From an uncultured Oscillospiraceae bacterium (GTDB lineage: Bacteria > Bacillota > Clostridia > Oscillospirales > Acutalibacteraceae): DNA of 64,000 nt. The translations under genes were made by a program, and so were the position numbers. The notes below the pieces were generated by a model. The model had not been told where the DNA came from. It ran no database searches and saw only the letters and a program-made list of their open reading frames with translations. Shown piece after piece: positions 7,919-16,401 of the stretch. Each line of letters starts with the position of its first letter. The first letter of the stretch is position 1. The DNA is taken from assembly GCA_900554535.1 (NCBI GenBank), contig USIA01000001.1:1-64000 (forward strand), read 5' to 3'.

Positions 7919-9816
7919 AAAAACAGAACATGAAAGGCCCGGGCGGTCCTGGCCCAAGGGGTATGGGAACACCGGAGCAGCCGGGAAAGCTTCTGGGACG
8001 CCTTGCCCGTTATATCTTTAAAAACTACAGTATCCATATCGTGATCGTGGTGATCTGCATTTTTGTCAGTGTTCTTGCCAATGTACAGGGAACTATGTTC
8101 ATGAAAACCCTGATCGACCAGTATATCACACCGCTTCTCTCAGCAGATACACCGGATTTCGGGCCTCTGGCTACAGCCATCGCACGTGTGGCATGCTTTT
8201 ACGCCATTGGTGTTATTGCCACCTATACTTATAACCGTATCATGATCAATGTTTCCCAGGGAACCTTACGTAACCTCCGAAACGATATGTTTGCAACGAT
8301 GGAAACGCTTCCCATCAAATATTTTGACACTCACGCACACGGCGATATCATGTCCATCTACACCAACGACATTGATACCCTGCGCCAGATGATCAGCCAG
8401 AGCTTTCCGCAGCTGCTTTCCAGTGTGATCACCATCGTCAGTGTTCTTGTAAGTATGCTGATCCTGAATGTTCCGCTTACTGTAGTTACCCTGCTTATGG
8501 TTGCCATTATGATGACTGCCAGCCGGAAGCTTGCGGGCTTAAGCGGAAAATATTTCCTGGAGCAGCAGACCAACCTTGGTATTGTCAATGGTTATATCGA
8601 AGAGATGATGGAGGGTCAGAAGGTTGTCAAGGTCTTCTGCCATGAGGACGAAAGCATCCGGAAATTCGATGAACTGAACGACCAGCTTTTCACCAGCGCA
8701 GACAATGCAAACCGTTTTGCCAACATCCTGATGCCTGTGGTCGCACAGCTTGGAAATGTCAGCTATGTGATCTGCGCCATGGTGGGCGGTATCCTTGCTA
8801 TCAACGGCATCGGCAGCTTCACACTTGGCGGGCTTGCCAGCTTCCTGACCTTCAATAAGAGCTTCAACATGCCTATCAACCAGGTCAGCCAGCAGTTCAA
8901 CAGTATTGTTATGGCTCTTGCAGGTGCAAAACGTATCTTTGATCTTCTGGATGAAAAACCGGAAGTGGATGAAGGCTACGTTACTCTCGTCAATGCAAAA
9001 GAGGAAAACGGTGTTCTTACCGAATCCGACAAACGTACCGGCCGCTGGGCATGGAAGCATTTCCACAAAGCTGAGGGTACCACTGATTATATCGAGCTGA
9101 AGGGTGATATGGTCCTGGAGGATGTAGACTTTGGTTATAATTCCAACAAGATCGTTCTCCATGACATCAACATGTATGCACAGCCAGGCCAGAAGATCGC
9201 TTTTGTAGGCTCCACCGGCGCCGGAAAAACCACCATTACCAATCTTCTGAACCGTTTTTACGACATTCAGAAGGGTAAGATCCGTTATGACGGCATCAAC
9301 ATCACCAAGATCAAAAAAGATGATCTCAGACGCTCCATGGGCATCGTTCTTCAGGATACCAACCTGTTCACAGCAACCGTTATGGAAAATATCCGCTACG
9401 GAAAGCTGGATGCCACAGATGAGGAGGTTATCGCAGCAGCAAAGCTTGCCAACGCCGACGGTTTCATCCGCAGGCTTCCGCAGGGTTATAATACCCTTCT
9501 CCGCGGAAACGGTGCAAACTTAAGTCAGGGCCAGCGACAGCTTCTCTCCATTGCCCGTGCAGCCGTTGCAGACCCGCCCGTCCTGATCCTGGACGAGGCC
9601 ACCAGCTCCATTGATACCCGTACCGAAAAGCTTGTACAGGATGGTATGGATAAGCTGATGGAAGGCAGGACGACCTTTGTGATCGCCCACAGACTTTCCA
9701 CAGTACGCAACAGTGACTGCATCATGGTCCTGGAGCAGGGACACATCATCGAGCGTGGTTCCCACGAGGAGCTACTTGCACAGAAGGGCCGGTATTATCA
9801 GCTGTATAACGGCTGA
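7915..9816 (+). CDS. ABC exporter half-transporter, catalytic subunit
   Basis: This is the partner of the preceding gene, 633 residues, with a Pro/Gly-rich N-terminal tail (GPGGPGPRG), a six-helix membrane domain and an ATPase domain. The catalytic motifs are canonical: Walker A GSTGAGKT, Walker B ILDEATSSID, His in IAHRLSTV. Its signature is the non-consensus LSQGQRQ. The TTG start at 7915 overlaps the upstream stop and follows GGAGGTG at good distance; ATG 7930 is an alternative. The pair exports an unknown substrate (drug, lipid or peptide). The divergent metal repressor suggests a link to metal homeostasis, an inference from context only. Confidence 0.93.
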   Translation: MKKQNMKGPGGPGPRGMGTPEQPGKLLGRLARYIFKNYSIHIVIVVICIFVSVLANVQGTMFMKTLIDQYITPLLSADTPDFGPLATAIARVACFYAIGVIATYTYNRIMINVSQGTLRNLRNDMFATMETLPIKYFDTHAHGDIMSIYTNDIDTLRQMISQSFPQLLSSVITIVSVLVSMLILNVPLTVVTLLMVAIMMTASRKLAGLSGKYFLEQQTNLGIVNGYIEEMMEGQKVVKVFCHEDESIRKFDELNDQLFTSADNANRFANILMPVVAQLGNVSYVICAMVGGILAINGIGSFTLGGLASFLTFNKSFNMPINQVSQQFNSIVMALAGAKRIFDLLDEKPEVDEGYVTLVNAKEENGVLTESDKRTGRWAWKHFHKAEGTTDYIELKGDMVLEDVDFGYNSNKIVLHDINMYAQPGQKIAFVGSTGAGKTTITNLLNRFYDIQKGKIRYDGINITKIKKDDLRRSMGIVLQDTNLFTATVMENIRYGKLDATDEEVIAAAKLANADGFIRRLPQGYNTLLRGNGANLSQGQRQLLSIARAAVADPPVLILDEATSSIDTRTEKLVQDGMDKLMEGRTTFVIAHRLSTVRNSDCIMVLEQGHIIERGSHEELLAQKGRYYQLYNG

Positions 9817-9858
9817 TCCAGGCTCACAGTTATTTTCGATCTAAAATATTCAATACCA

Positions 9859-9904
9859 AAAACATGCAGGGTGTATCTTTTCTGATAGTCCTGCATGTTT
9901 TTTT
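9859..9904 (+). terminator. Terminator after ABC exporter pair
   Basis: The stem AACATGCAGG (9861-9870) pairs with CCTGCATGTT (9890-9899) and is followed by a seven-T run. Confidence 0.9.
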
Positions 9905-9963
9905 ATGCTATAATCTTTGATTGAAATCTATTTTTCCGGAAAGGAGTCTCCGTATTTTTATAT

Positions 9964-11010
9964 ATGAAACAAACTGAAGAATATTACTACGGCAAAATGT
10001 CGAAAGATAAACAAAACGTGTACCGTGCAATGCTTCACGGGCTTATGGAGCTTTCCGACGAGTTCCTGATCCCGCAGGTACCAACCACCGATGGAAACTG
10101 GCTCTATGATGTATTTTTCCAGCTTCGTCTGGATCACCCGGAGATTTTCTGGGCTGTGGGGTTTAAATACCGTTATTACAAGGACTCGCCAAATCTGATA
10201 CTGATTCCTGAATATATCTTCGACAAAAATAAAATCCGGGAGCATCAGAAAGCCCTGGGAGCCCGCGTAGACAAGCTTGTGCGCACCGCCATGAAGTTTT
10301 CCGAGTGGGATAAGGAAAAATATGTCCATGACTTCATCTGCGAAAATATCCGCTACGACAAACTGAAAAAGCCATATTCCCACGAGATCATCGGGCCTCT
10401 GGGCCATGGTGTCGGTGTCTGCGAGGGAATCGCCAAATCCGTAAAGGTCCTCTGTGATGCCCTTGGTGTATGGTGTATTATCGCCATCTGCGGGAACAAT
10501 CCGGAAAAAGGGATCAAATACCGTCATACCTGGAACATCGTCCGGATCAACGGACAGTACTATCATCTGGATGCCACCTTCGATAATACTCTGGGCAAAA
10601 ACGAAGACGGCTTAACCAGTATCCGTTACGATTATTTTAATCTGGATGACAAAAACATCTTCCGTGACCATGAACCACTGATCGCTCCGGCACCTCCCTG
10701 CCCGGATGGAAACCACTTTTATTACCGTGAGAAAAAGCTATCCTTCACCAAATTGGAAGACGTATACAAACGTGCCCTCCAGGCCGCAAAAAAAGGCCGC
10801 GAATTCACCTTCCACTGGCGAGGCGGATATCTCACCCGTGAAGTCCTCGCAGACCTTGTAGATCAGATCCAGGCTGCAGGAAAGACACGGGACAAAAAAG
10901 CCATCATCACACTCAACTGGCCTCAGGCTGTACTTCGATTTCATTTTGTAGAACAGCAGGCGGAAGGGAAGGTGTTTATTGAGGAAGTGAATGAAGGGGA
11001 GAAATTGTAG
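9964..11010 (+). CDS. Transglutaminase-fold (papain-like) domain protein
   Basis: This 348-residue cytoplasmic-looking protein has a transglutaminase-like core at about residues 95-215. The triad is visible: Cys in GVCEGIAKSVKVLCDALGV near residue 158, His in RHTWNIVRINGQYYHLDATFD, and the Asp of the same segment. There is no signal peptide or membrane helix. The C-terminal 120 residues are basic and unassigned. Bacterial members of this superfamily act as proteases or transferases; the substrate here is unknown. The AAAGGAG upstream is about 18 bp from ATG 9964, wider than ideal, so the start is not certain. It is the last chromosomal gene before the conjugative element. Confidence 0.75.
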   Translation: MKQTEEYYYGKMSKDKQNVYRAMLHGLMELSDEFLIPQVPTTDGNWLYDVFFQLRLDHPEIFWAVGFKYRYYKDSPNLILIPEYIFDKNKIREHQKALGARVDKLVRTAMKFSEWDKEKYVHDFICENIRYDKLKKPYSHEIIGPLGHGVGVCEGIAKSVKVLCDALGVWCIIAICGNNPEKGIKYRHTWNIVRINGQYYHLDATFDNTLGKNEDGLTSIRYDYFNLDDKNIFRDHEPLIAPAPPCPDGNHFYYREKKLSFTKLEDVYKRALQAAKKGREFTFHWRGGYLTREVLADLVDQIQAAGKTRDKKAIITLNWPQAVLRFHFVEQQAEGKVFIEEVNEGEKL

Positions 11011-11363
11011 GATCATTTATCAGGCGGTTATTCTGATTCAATGTAGATGACAGATTGATTCAGATAAAAATTTCTATAGTAAGAATGCTACAGACATATT
11101 GCTCATGATCTGTAGCATTTCTGTCCTGGATATTACATAAGTGTCCATAATAAAAAAGACCTTCCATAAATTCAAAATTTACAGAAAGTCTCTCTCTTTT
11201 CTGGTGCGAGTAGTGATACAGCATTTTTTGAAAACAATCGTAGTACAATTTGTTTTTGAGGTCATCGGATAGCAACTTGCTTGTATCGCACCCCGATGGG
11301 CAGCTGTATTGAAAAGTCAGTTGCCTTTTATATACCACACAACCTAAAAATTATCAAGTACGC
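11011..11363. other. Probable left junction region of the element
   Basis: No well-supported gene lies here. A minus-strand frame of 92 codons (11060-11338) resembles nothing I know and runs through a hairpin (AATGCTACAGA at 11084-11094 with 11109-11119), so I do not call it. The left end of the conjugative element should fall in this stretch, because the transglutaminase gene is chromosomal in style and the replication gene at 11442 belongs to the element. I found no direct repeat shared with the right end, as expected for a large serine recombinase that needs only a two-base core. Confidence 0.4.
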
Positions 11364-11413
11364 GCAGCGTTCACTTCTCCCATCACCGGGAGCAAATGAA
11401 CGCTGCTTTTTTT
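11364..11413 (+). terminator. Strong terminator upstream of repA-like gene
   Basis: GCAGCGTTCA (11364-11373) pairs with TGAACGCTGC (11397-11406), with an inner CTCCC/GGGAG, then seven T. It ends only 28 bp before the first element gene and would insulate it from outside transcription or act as an attenuator in its leader. Confidence 0.85.
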
Positions 11414-11441
11414 GTTTACAACGAAAGGAGGCATCCGTGAA

Positions 11442-12356
11442 ATGGCAGTTTTTCGGGTAGAAAAGAACAGCGGCTACACGGTCATGTCGAACCACCACCT
11501 GCGGAACCGGGCCTTGTCCCTGAAAGCCAAAGGTCTTTTATCCCAAATGCTCTCCCTGCCGGAAGATTGGGACTACACCCTGCAAGGGCTGGCCCGTATC
11601 AACCGGGAAAGCATTGACGCGATACGGCAGGCCATCCGGGAACTGGAACAGGCAGGTTACATCCAGCGTTCCAGAGAACGGGACGAGAAAGGGCGGCTGC
11701 GCGGTGCAGACTATGTGATCTTCGAGCTGCCGCAGCCTGTCCCTGCATCAGTTTCACCTACATTGGAAAATCCAACGTTGGAGAATCCCACGCAGGAAAA
11801 CCCTACGTTGGAAAATCCAATGCAATTAAATAAAGATAAACTAATTACAGAAAAACAAAAGAAAGAGGTACAAAATACCGATTCCATTCCTATCCATTCC
11901 CCCAACCCCTTGCCTTTGGACGAGGACGAGGCAGCGGCACCGCCGCCGGAACGGACAGGAAGCCGAAAGGAAGCGGCCTATCAAATCTACCGGGACCTGA
12001 TTTTGGAGAACATCGAGTATGACACCCTCACCCAGAATCCCCGGATAGACCGGGAACAGCTGGACGAGATCGTGGACATCCTGCTGGAAACCGTCTGTAC
12101 TTCCCGCAAGTCCATCCGGGTGGCCGGGGACGATTACCCGGCAGAGCTGGTCAAGGCCAAGTTTTTGAAGTTGGACAGCCATCACATTGAGTTCGTCATG
12201 GACTGCCTGCGGGACAACACCACCAAAGTCCGCAACATCAAGCAATACCTGCGGGCCATGCTGTTTAACGCGCCCAGCACCATCAACAGCTACTATGCTT
12301 CCCTTGTGGCGCACGATATGGCGCAGCCCGATTGGGGCCGCCCGCCCAACACCTGA
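11442..12356 (+). CDS. Replication initiator A-like HTH protein
   Basis: This 304-residue protein opens with the winged-helix domain typical of element RepA-like initiators (VEKNSGYTVMSNHHLRN, then KGLLSQMLSLPEDWDYTL and a recognition helix with QAIRELEQAGYI). A linker follows with four near-copies of a five-residue motif of the type TLENP (about residues 106-127). The C-terminal half (about 180-295), related to DUF6017, has charged helices. ATG 11442 follows AAAGGAGG. It is probably involved in replication of the excised circle or in control of transfer; direct evidence is lacking. It is the first gene of the long conjugation operon. Confidence 0.8.
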   Translation: MAVFRVEKNSGYTVMSNHHLRNRALSLKAKGLLSQMLSLPEDWDYTLQGLARINRESIDAIRQAIRELEQAGYIQRSRERDEKGRLRGADYVIFELPQPVPASVSPTLENPTLENPTQENPTLENPMQLNKDKLITEKQKKEVQNTDSIPIHSPNPLPLDEDEAAAPPPERTGSRKEAAYQIYRDLILENIEYDTLTQNPRIDREQLDEIVDILLETVCTSRKSIRVAGDDYPAELVKAKFLKLDSHHIEFVMDCLRDNTTKVRNIKQYLRAMLFNAPSTINSYYASLVAHDMAQPDWGRPPNT

Positions 12357-12375
12357 CCGAAAGGAGCGTCCACCC

Positions 12376-12417
12376 ATGAGAACCCTTTACCTGCGGCGGC
12401 TGGTGGTTCCACCCTAG
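12376..12417 (+). CDS. 13-codon mini-ORF with good ribosome site
   Basis: An ATG at 12376 follows GAAAGGAGCG and opens a 13-codon frame reading MRTLYLRRLVVPP. It sits between the replication gene and pcfB. It may be a leader peptide or a chance frame. The strong ribosome site is the only reason to list it. Confidence 0.3.
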   Translation: MRTLYLRRLVVPP

Positions 12418-12456
12418 CTGCCGCTTTTCCGACTACTTCCCAAGGAGGGATGCTGA

Positions 12457-12927
12457 ATGCAGGAAGAAGTCACCCAGAAAACCATTGCCCTGTCCATGAA
12501 AACGGGCAAGCTCACCGCCCAAGCGCTGCAAGCCGCGCTGAAAAAATATTTGCAGCACCGGGCCAAGGGGCCAAAGCTGCACCACGGCAAGCAAAGCCTG
12601 AAACAGCTGAAAGCCCACGGCGCGGCTCTGACCAACATTGAAGTCACGGAGGCGAACATCGGGGCGTTCAAGCCCTGCGCAAAGAAGTACGGCGTGGACT
12701 TCACCTTGCGCAAGGATAAAACCACCCAGCCGCCCCATTACATCGTGATCTTCAAGGCCAAGGACGCGGACAATCTGGAACAGGCGTTCCGGGAGTTCAC
12801 GGCTAAAACGCTCTCCAAGGAGCAGCGGCCCTCCATCCGCAAGGTGCTGGCAGCAGCCAAGCAGAAAGCCGCCCGGCAGCCGAAACGTGCGAAGGAAAAA
12901 ATCAAGCAAAGGGGGCTGGAACGATGA
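12457..12927 (+). CDS. PcfB-family (DUF3801) conjugation protein
   Basis: This 156-residue basic protein has the features of PcfB/DUF3801: an N-terminal segment TGKLTAQALQAALKKYL, a middle beta-rich part with FKPCAKKYGVDFTLRKD, and a Lys/Arg-rich tail. PcfB of plasmid pCF10 is an accessory factor linking the relaxase complex with the coupling protein PcfC. Here it is immediately upstream of and overlaps virD4 (ATGA overlap), the same order as pcfB-pcfC, which supports the role. An AAGGAGGG ribosome site precedes the start. Confidence 0.88.
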   Translation: MQEEVTQKTIALSMKTGKLTAQALQAALKKYLQHRAKGPKLHHGKQSLKQLKAHGAALTNIEVTEANIGAFKPCAKKYGVDFTLRKDKTTQPPHYIVIFKAKDADNLEQAFREFTAKTLSKEQRPSIRKVLAAAKQKAARQPKRAKEKIKQRGLER

Positions 12928-14729
12928 AGCCTGAATGGAAAAAGCTGCTGGTGCTGAATCTGCCGTATCTGCTGTTCGTATACCTGTTCGCCAAATGCGG
13001 GCAGGCATACCGTCTGGCAGCGGGCGCGGATGCTTCGGCAAAGCTGCTCCACCTGACGAGCGGCATCTCTGCTGCTTTTGCAAACCCGCTGCCCAGCCTG
13101 CACCCGTTTGACCTGTGCGTGGGCGTTGTTGGTGCGGTAGCTGTCCGGCTCATCGTGTACAGCAAGGGCAAGAACTCCAAGAAGTATCGCAAGGGTGAAG
13201 AATACGGCTCTGCCCGGTGGGGCACCGCCAAGGATATTGCCCCGTACATCGACCCCAAGTTTGAAAACAACATCCTGCTGACCCAGACCGAACGCCTGAC
13301 CATGACCGGGCGGCCCAAAGACCCCAAGACGGCCCGGAACAAGAATGTGCTGGTGATTGGCGGCTCCGGCAGCGGCAAGACGCGGTTTTACGTCAAGCCC
13401 AACCTCATGCAATGCTTTCCCACGTCTGATTATCCCACCTCATTCGTGGTCACAGACCCGAAAGGCACACTGGTTCTGGAAACAGGCCAAATGTTCCAGC
13501 GGGCGGGCTACCGGGTGAAAATCCTGAACACGATAAACTTTTCCAAGTCCATGAAGTACAACCCCTTTGTCTACATCCACTCGGAAAAAGATGTGCTGAA
13601 GCTGGTGAATACCCTTATCGCCAACACCAAGGGCGAGGGCGAAAAGTCAGCGGAAGATTTTTGGGTGAAGTCGGAACGGCTGTTCTACACCGCGCTTATC
13701 GGCTACATCTGGTATGAGGCCCCGGCAGAAGAAATGAACTTCACCACCCTGCTGGAAATGATAAATGCCAGTGAAGCCCGCGAGGACGACCCAGACTTTC
13801 AAAGCCCGGTGGACCTCATGTTTGAACGGCTGGAGCAGAAAGACCCGGACCACTTCGCCGTCCGGCAGTACAAAAAGTTTCTGCTGTCGGCAGGCAAGAC
13901 CCGTTCCTCCATCCTGATAAGCTGCGGTGCCCGTTTAGCCCCATTTGACATCCGGGAAGTGCGGGAGCTGATGGAGGACGATGAAATGGAACTGGACACC
14001 ATCGGAGATGAAAAGACCGTGCTGTTTTTGATTATGAGCGACACGGACACTACGTTCAATTTCATTCTCGCCATGCTCCAAAGCCAGCTTATCAACCTGC
14101 TGTGTGACCGTGCGGATGATAAATACGGTGGTCGGCTGCCGGTCCATGTGCGGCTGATTCTGGACGAGTTCGCCAACATCGGGCAAATTCCCAACTTCGA
14201 CAAGCTGATCGCCACCATCCGCAGCCGGGAAATCTCGGCATCCATCATTTTGCAGAGCCAGTCGCAGTTAAAAGCCATCTACAAGGATGCGGCCGAAATC
14301 ATTTCGGACAACTGCGATTCTGTTCTCTTTTTGAGTGGGCGGGGCAAAAATGCCAAAGAGATCTCCGATGCGCTGGGGAAAGAGACCATCGACAGTTTCA
14401 ACACCAGCGAGAACCGGGGTTCTCAAACCTCCCACGGACTGAACTATCAAAAATTAGGAAAGGCGTTGATGTCAGAGGACGAAATTGCAATCATGGACGG
14501 CGGCAAATGTATTTTGCAGCTGCGAGGTGTGAGGCCGTTCTTCTCGGAGAAGTTCGACATCACCAAGCACCCACACTACAAGTACCTTGCGGACGCGGAC
14601 AAAAAGAACACCTTTGATGTGGACAGGTTCTTATCCACCCTGCGCCGGAAGCGGCAGCAGGTGGTCGCACAGGACGAAAGTTTTGACCTGTACGAAATTG
14701 ACCTGTCGGATGAAAAAGCAGCCGAATAA
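12924..14729 (+). CDS. VirD4/TraG-type coupling protein
   Basis: This coupling ATPase of the conjugation machine recruits the relaxase-DNA complex to the secretion channel. Of 601 residues, the first 90 carry two membrane helices. Walker A is VIGGSGSGKTRF near residue 150, Walker B is LILDEFANIG near 415, followed by SQSQLKAIY, typical of the TraG/TraD family. The order PcfB, VirD4, Maff2, VirB6-like, PrgI, VirB4 is the standard transfer module of this ICE family. Confidence 0.96.
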   Translation: MKPEWKKLLVLNLPYLLFVYLFAKCGQAYRLAAGADASAKLLHLTSGISAAFANPLPSLHPFDLCVGVVGAVAVRLIVYSKGKNSKKYRKGEEYGSARWGTAKDIAPYIDPKFENNILLTQTERLTMTGRPKDPKTARNKNVLVIGGSGSGKTRFYVKPNLMQCFPTSDYPTSFVVTDPKGTLVLETGQMFQRAGYRVKILNTINFSKSMKYNPFVYIHSEKDVLKLVNTLIANTKGEGEKSAEDFWVKSERLFYTALIGYIWYEAPAEEMNFTTLLEMINASEAREDDPDFQSPVDLMFERLEQKDPDHFAVRQYKKFLLSAGKTRSSILISCGARLAPFDIREVRELMEDDEMELDTIGDEKTVLFLIMSDTDTTFNFILAMLQSQLINLLCDRADDKYGGRLPVHVRLILDEFANIGQIPNFDKLIATIRSREISASIILQSQSQLKAIYKDAAEIISDNCDSVLFLSGRGKNAKEISDALGKETIDSFNTSENRGSQTSHGLNYQKLGKALMSEDEIAIMDGGKCILQLRGVRPFFSEKFDITKHPHYKYLADADKKNTFDVDRFLSTLRRKRQQVVAQDESFDLYEIDLSDEKAAE

Positions 14730-14777
14730 TTTTTATTTTTGAGTGCCGCAGAACAAGCGGCAGAAAGTGAGAACCTT

Positions 14778-14993
14778 ATGGAATTTTTCAACAGCGCAGT
14801 CGATACTTTGCAGACGATCGTAGTCGGTCTGGGCGGTGCCCTGTGTGTCTGGGGCGGCATCAACCTGTTGGAGGGCTACGGACAGGATAACCCCGGCAGC
14901 AAGAGCCAGGGCGTCAAGCAGTTGGTCGCGGGCGGCGGCGTTGCCCTGATCGGCGTGACCCTTGTCCCGCTGCTGTCCGGGCTGCTGGGCTAA
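14778..14993 (+). CDS. Maff2-family small membrane protein
   Basis: This 71-residue protein has two hydrophobic helices separated by the hallmark loop NLLEGYGQDNPGSKSQG. Maff2 proteins occur in conjugative elements next to virD4, and their position and topology resemble VirB2-like channel subunits, though that role is not established. I start at ATG 14778, which gives the usual MEFFNSAVDTL beginning; the frame extends to a TTG at 14739 that has no ribosome site. Confidence 0.88.
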   Translation: MEFFNSAVDTLQTIVVGLGGALCVWGGINLLEGYGQDNPGSKSQGVKQLVAGGGVALIGVTLVPLLSGLLG

Positions 14994-15096
14994 GTCCTGC
15001 ATCGCTGCCCACAATTTTCCGAACGACTAATACTTAAAATCCTACGCCGCGCTCTCCCGCTCACATGGGAGGGCGCGGGAAAGGAGGTATCTTTGC

Positions 15097-15960
15097 TTGA
15101 TTAGTGAGATCATCGAGAAATGGATAAAAGGCATTTTGATAGATGGCATCACGGGCAACCTCTCCGGCCTGTTCGATAACGTGAACGCCAAGGTGGGCGA
15201 AATCGCTTCGGACGTTGGTTCTACCCCGCAGGCGTGGAACAGCGGCATTTTCAATATGCTGCGTAGTCTTTCCGAAACGGTAGTGCTGCCCATTGCAGCG
15301 GCCATCCTTGCCCTTGTGATGTGCCATGAGCTTATCCAGATGATTACCGAAAAGAACAATATGCACGACTTTGACACTTCTATGTTCTTCCGCTGGATTT
15401 TCAAGTCTGCCTTTGCCATCCTCATTGTCAGCAACACATGGAACATCGTCATGGGCGTGTTCGATGCCACCCAGAGCGTTGTTAACCAAAGCTCCGGCGT
15501 TATCATCGGTGAAACATCCATCCACTTTGACCGCCTGATACCCGGACTGGAATTTCAGCTGGAAAGCATGACCATTGGCAGTCTGCTCAGCTTATGGTTC
15601 CAAACCCTTGTAGTGGGCCTGACCATGAACATCCTGTCTATCTGCATTTTCCTTGTAACCTATGGCCGTATGATTGAAATTTATGTGGTCACAGCGTTAG
15701 GCCCTATCCCGCTTGCCACCATGGGCAGCAGCGAGTGGCGCAGCACCGGGCAGAATTATTTGAAGTCTTTGCTGGCACTGGGTTTCCAAGCCTTCCTGAT
15801 TATGATTGTCGTGGGCATTTACGCGGTGCTGATACGCAACATTTCGGGCGCGGCGGACATTGCCGGGGCTATCTGGGGCTGCATGGGCTACACCGTGCTG
15901 CTCTGTTTCTGTCTGTTCAAGACCGGCAGCATCAGCAAGTCGGTGTTCGGTGCCCATTGA
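15097..15960 (+). CDS. VirB6/TrbL-like membrane channel component
   Basis: A 287-residue polytopic membrane protein with about six hydrophobic segments after an N-terminal amphipathic helix (SEIIEKWIKGILIDGI). Its size, topology and place between Maff2 and PrgI match the VirB6-like inner-membrane component of Gram-positive type IV secretion systems. The TTG at 15097 is the likely start because AAGGAGG lies at 15081-15087. An inverted repeat in the 100-bp spacer before it, around GGGAGGGCGCGGG, may be a processing or attenuation site. Confidence 0.85.
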   Translation: MISEIIEKWIKGILIDGITGNLSGLFDNVNAKVGEIASDVGSTPQAWNSGIFNMLRSLSETVVLPIAAAILALVMCHELIQMITEKNNMHDFDTSMFFRWIFKSAFAILIVSNTWNIVMGVFDATQSVVNQSSGVIIGETSIHFDRLIPGLEFQLESMTIGSLLSLWFQTLVVGLTMNILSICIFLVTYGRMIEIYVVTALGPIPLATMGSSEWRSTGQNYLKSLLALGFQAFLIMIVVGIYAVLIRNISGAADIAGAIWGCMGYTVLLCFCLFKTGSISKSVFGAH

Positions 15961-15975
15961 GAAAGGAGCGTTTGA

Positions 15976-16401
15976 ATGGCGTATGTGACCGTTCCCAAAG
16001 ATTTGACCCATGTAAAATCCAAAGTCTTATTCGGGCTGACCAAGCGGCAGCTGGTCTGCTTCGGCGGTGCGCTTCTCACGGGCGGGCCGCTTTATTTTTT
16101 GGCCCGGAACTATCTTTCCAACAGCGCAGCGGCCCTGCTGATGATTTTTGCCATGCTGCCGGGGCTGCTGTTCGCCCTGTTTGAGCGGCACGGCCAGCCA
16201 CTTGAAGTGGTGATTCAGCAAATGATTCAGTGTTGCTTTATTCGTCCAAAGGAAAGGCCCTATCAGACCAACAACGCTTACGCCGCCCTTGTGCGGCAAT
16301 ACCAAATGGAACAGGAGGTTAAGGCCATTGTCCAGAAAAACGACACCCCGCGAGACCGAAAAGCTCAAAAAGCTCACCCGCGCCCAGAAAAAAGAAATTG
16401 A
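15976..16401 (+). CDS. PrgI-family (VirB3-like) protein
   Basis: This 141-residue protein begins AYVTVPKDLTHVKSKVLFGL, the PrgI signature, followed by two close membrane helices (about residues 30-70) and a basic tail. PrgI takes the VirB3 position beside VirB4 in Gram-positive conjugation systems. Its 3' end overlaps the VirB4 gene by about 74 bp in another frame, so the two are probably translationally coupled. The ATG follows GAAAGGAGCG. Confidence 0.92.
   Translation: MAYVTVPKDLTHVKSKVLFGLTKRQLVCFGGALLTGGPLYFLARNYLSNSAAALLMIFAMLPGLLFALFERHGQPLEVVIQQMIQCCFIRPKERPYQTNNAYAALVRQYQMEQEVKAIVQKNDTPRDRKAQKAHPRPEKRN

Noticed and set aside
11060..11338. 92-codon minus-strand frame at the left junction
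   Set aside because: No recognisable homology, and its 3' part coincides with a hairpin. It may be debris; not enough to call a gene or pseudogene.
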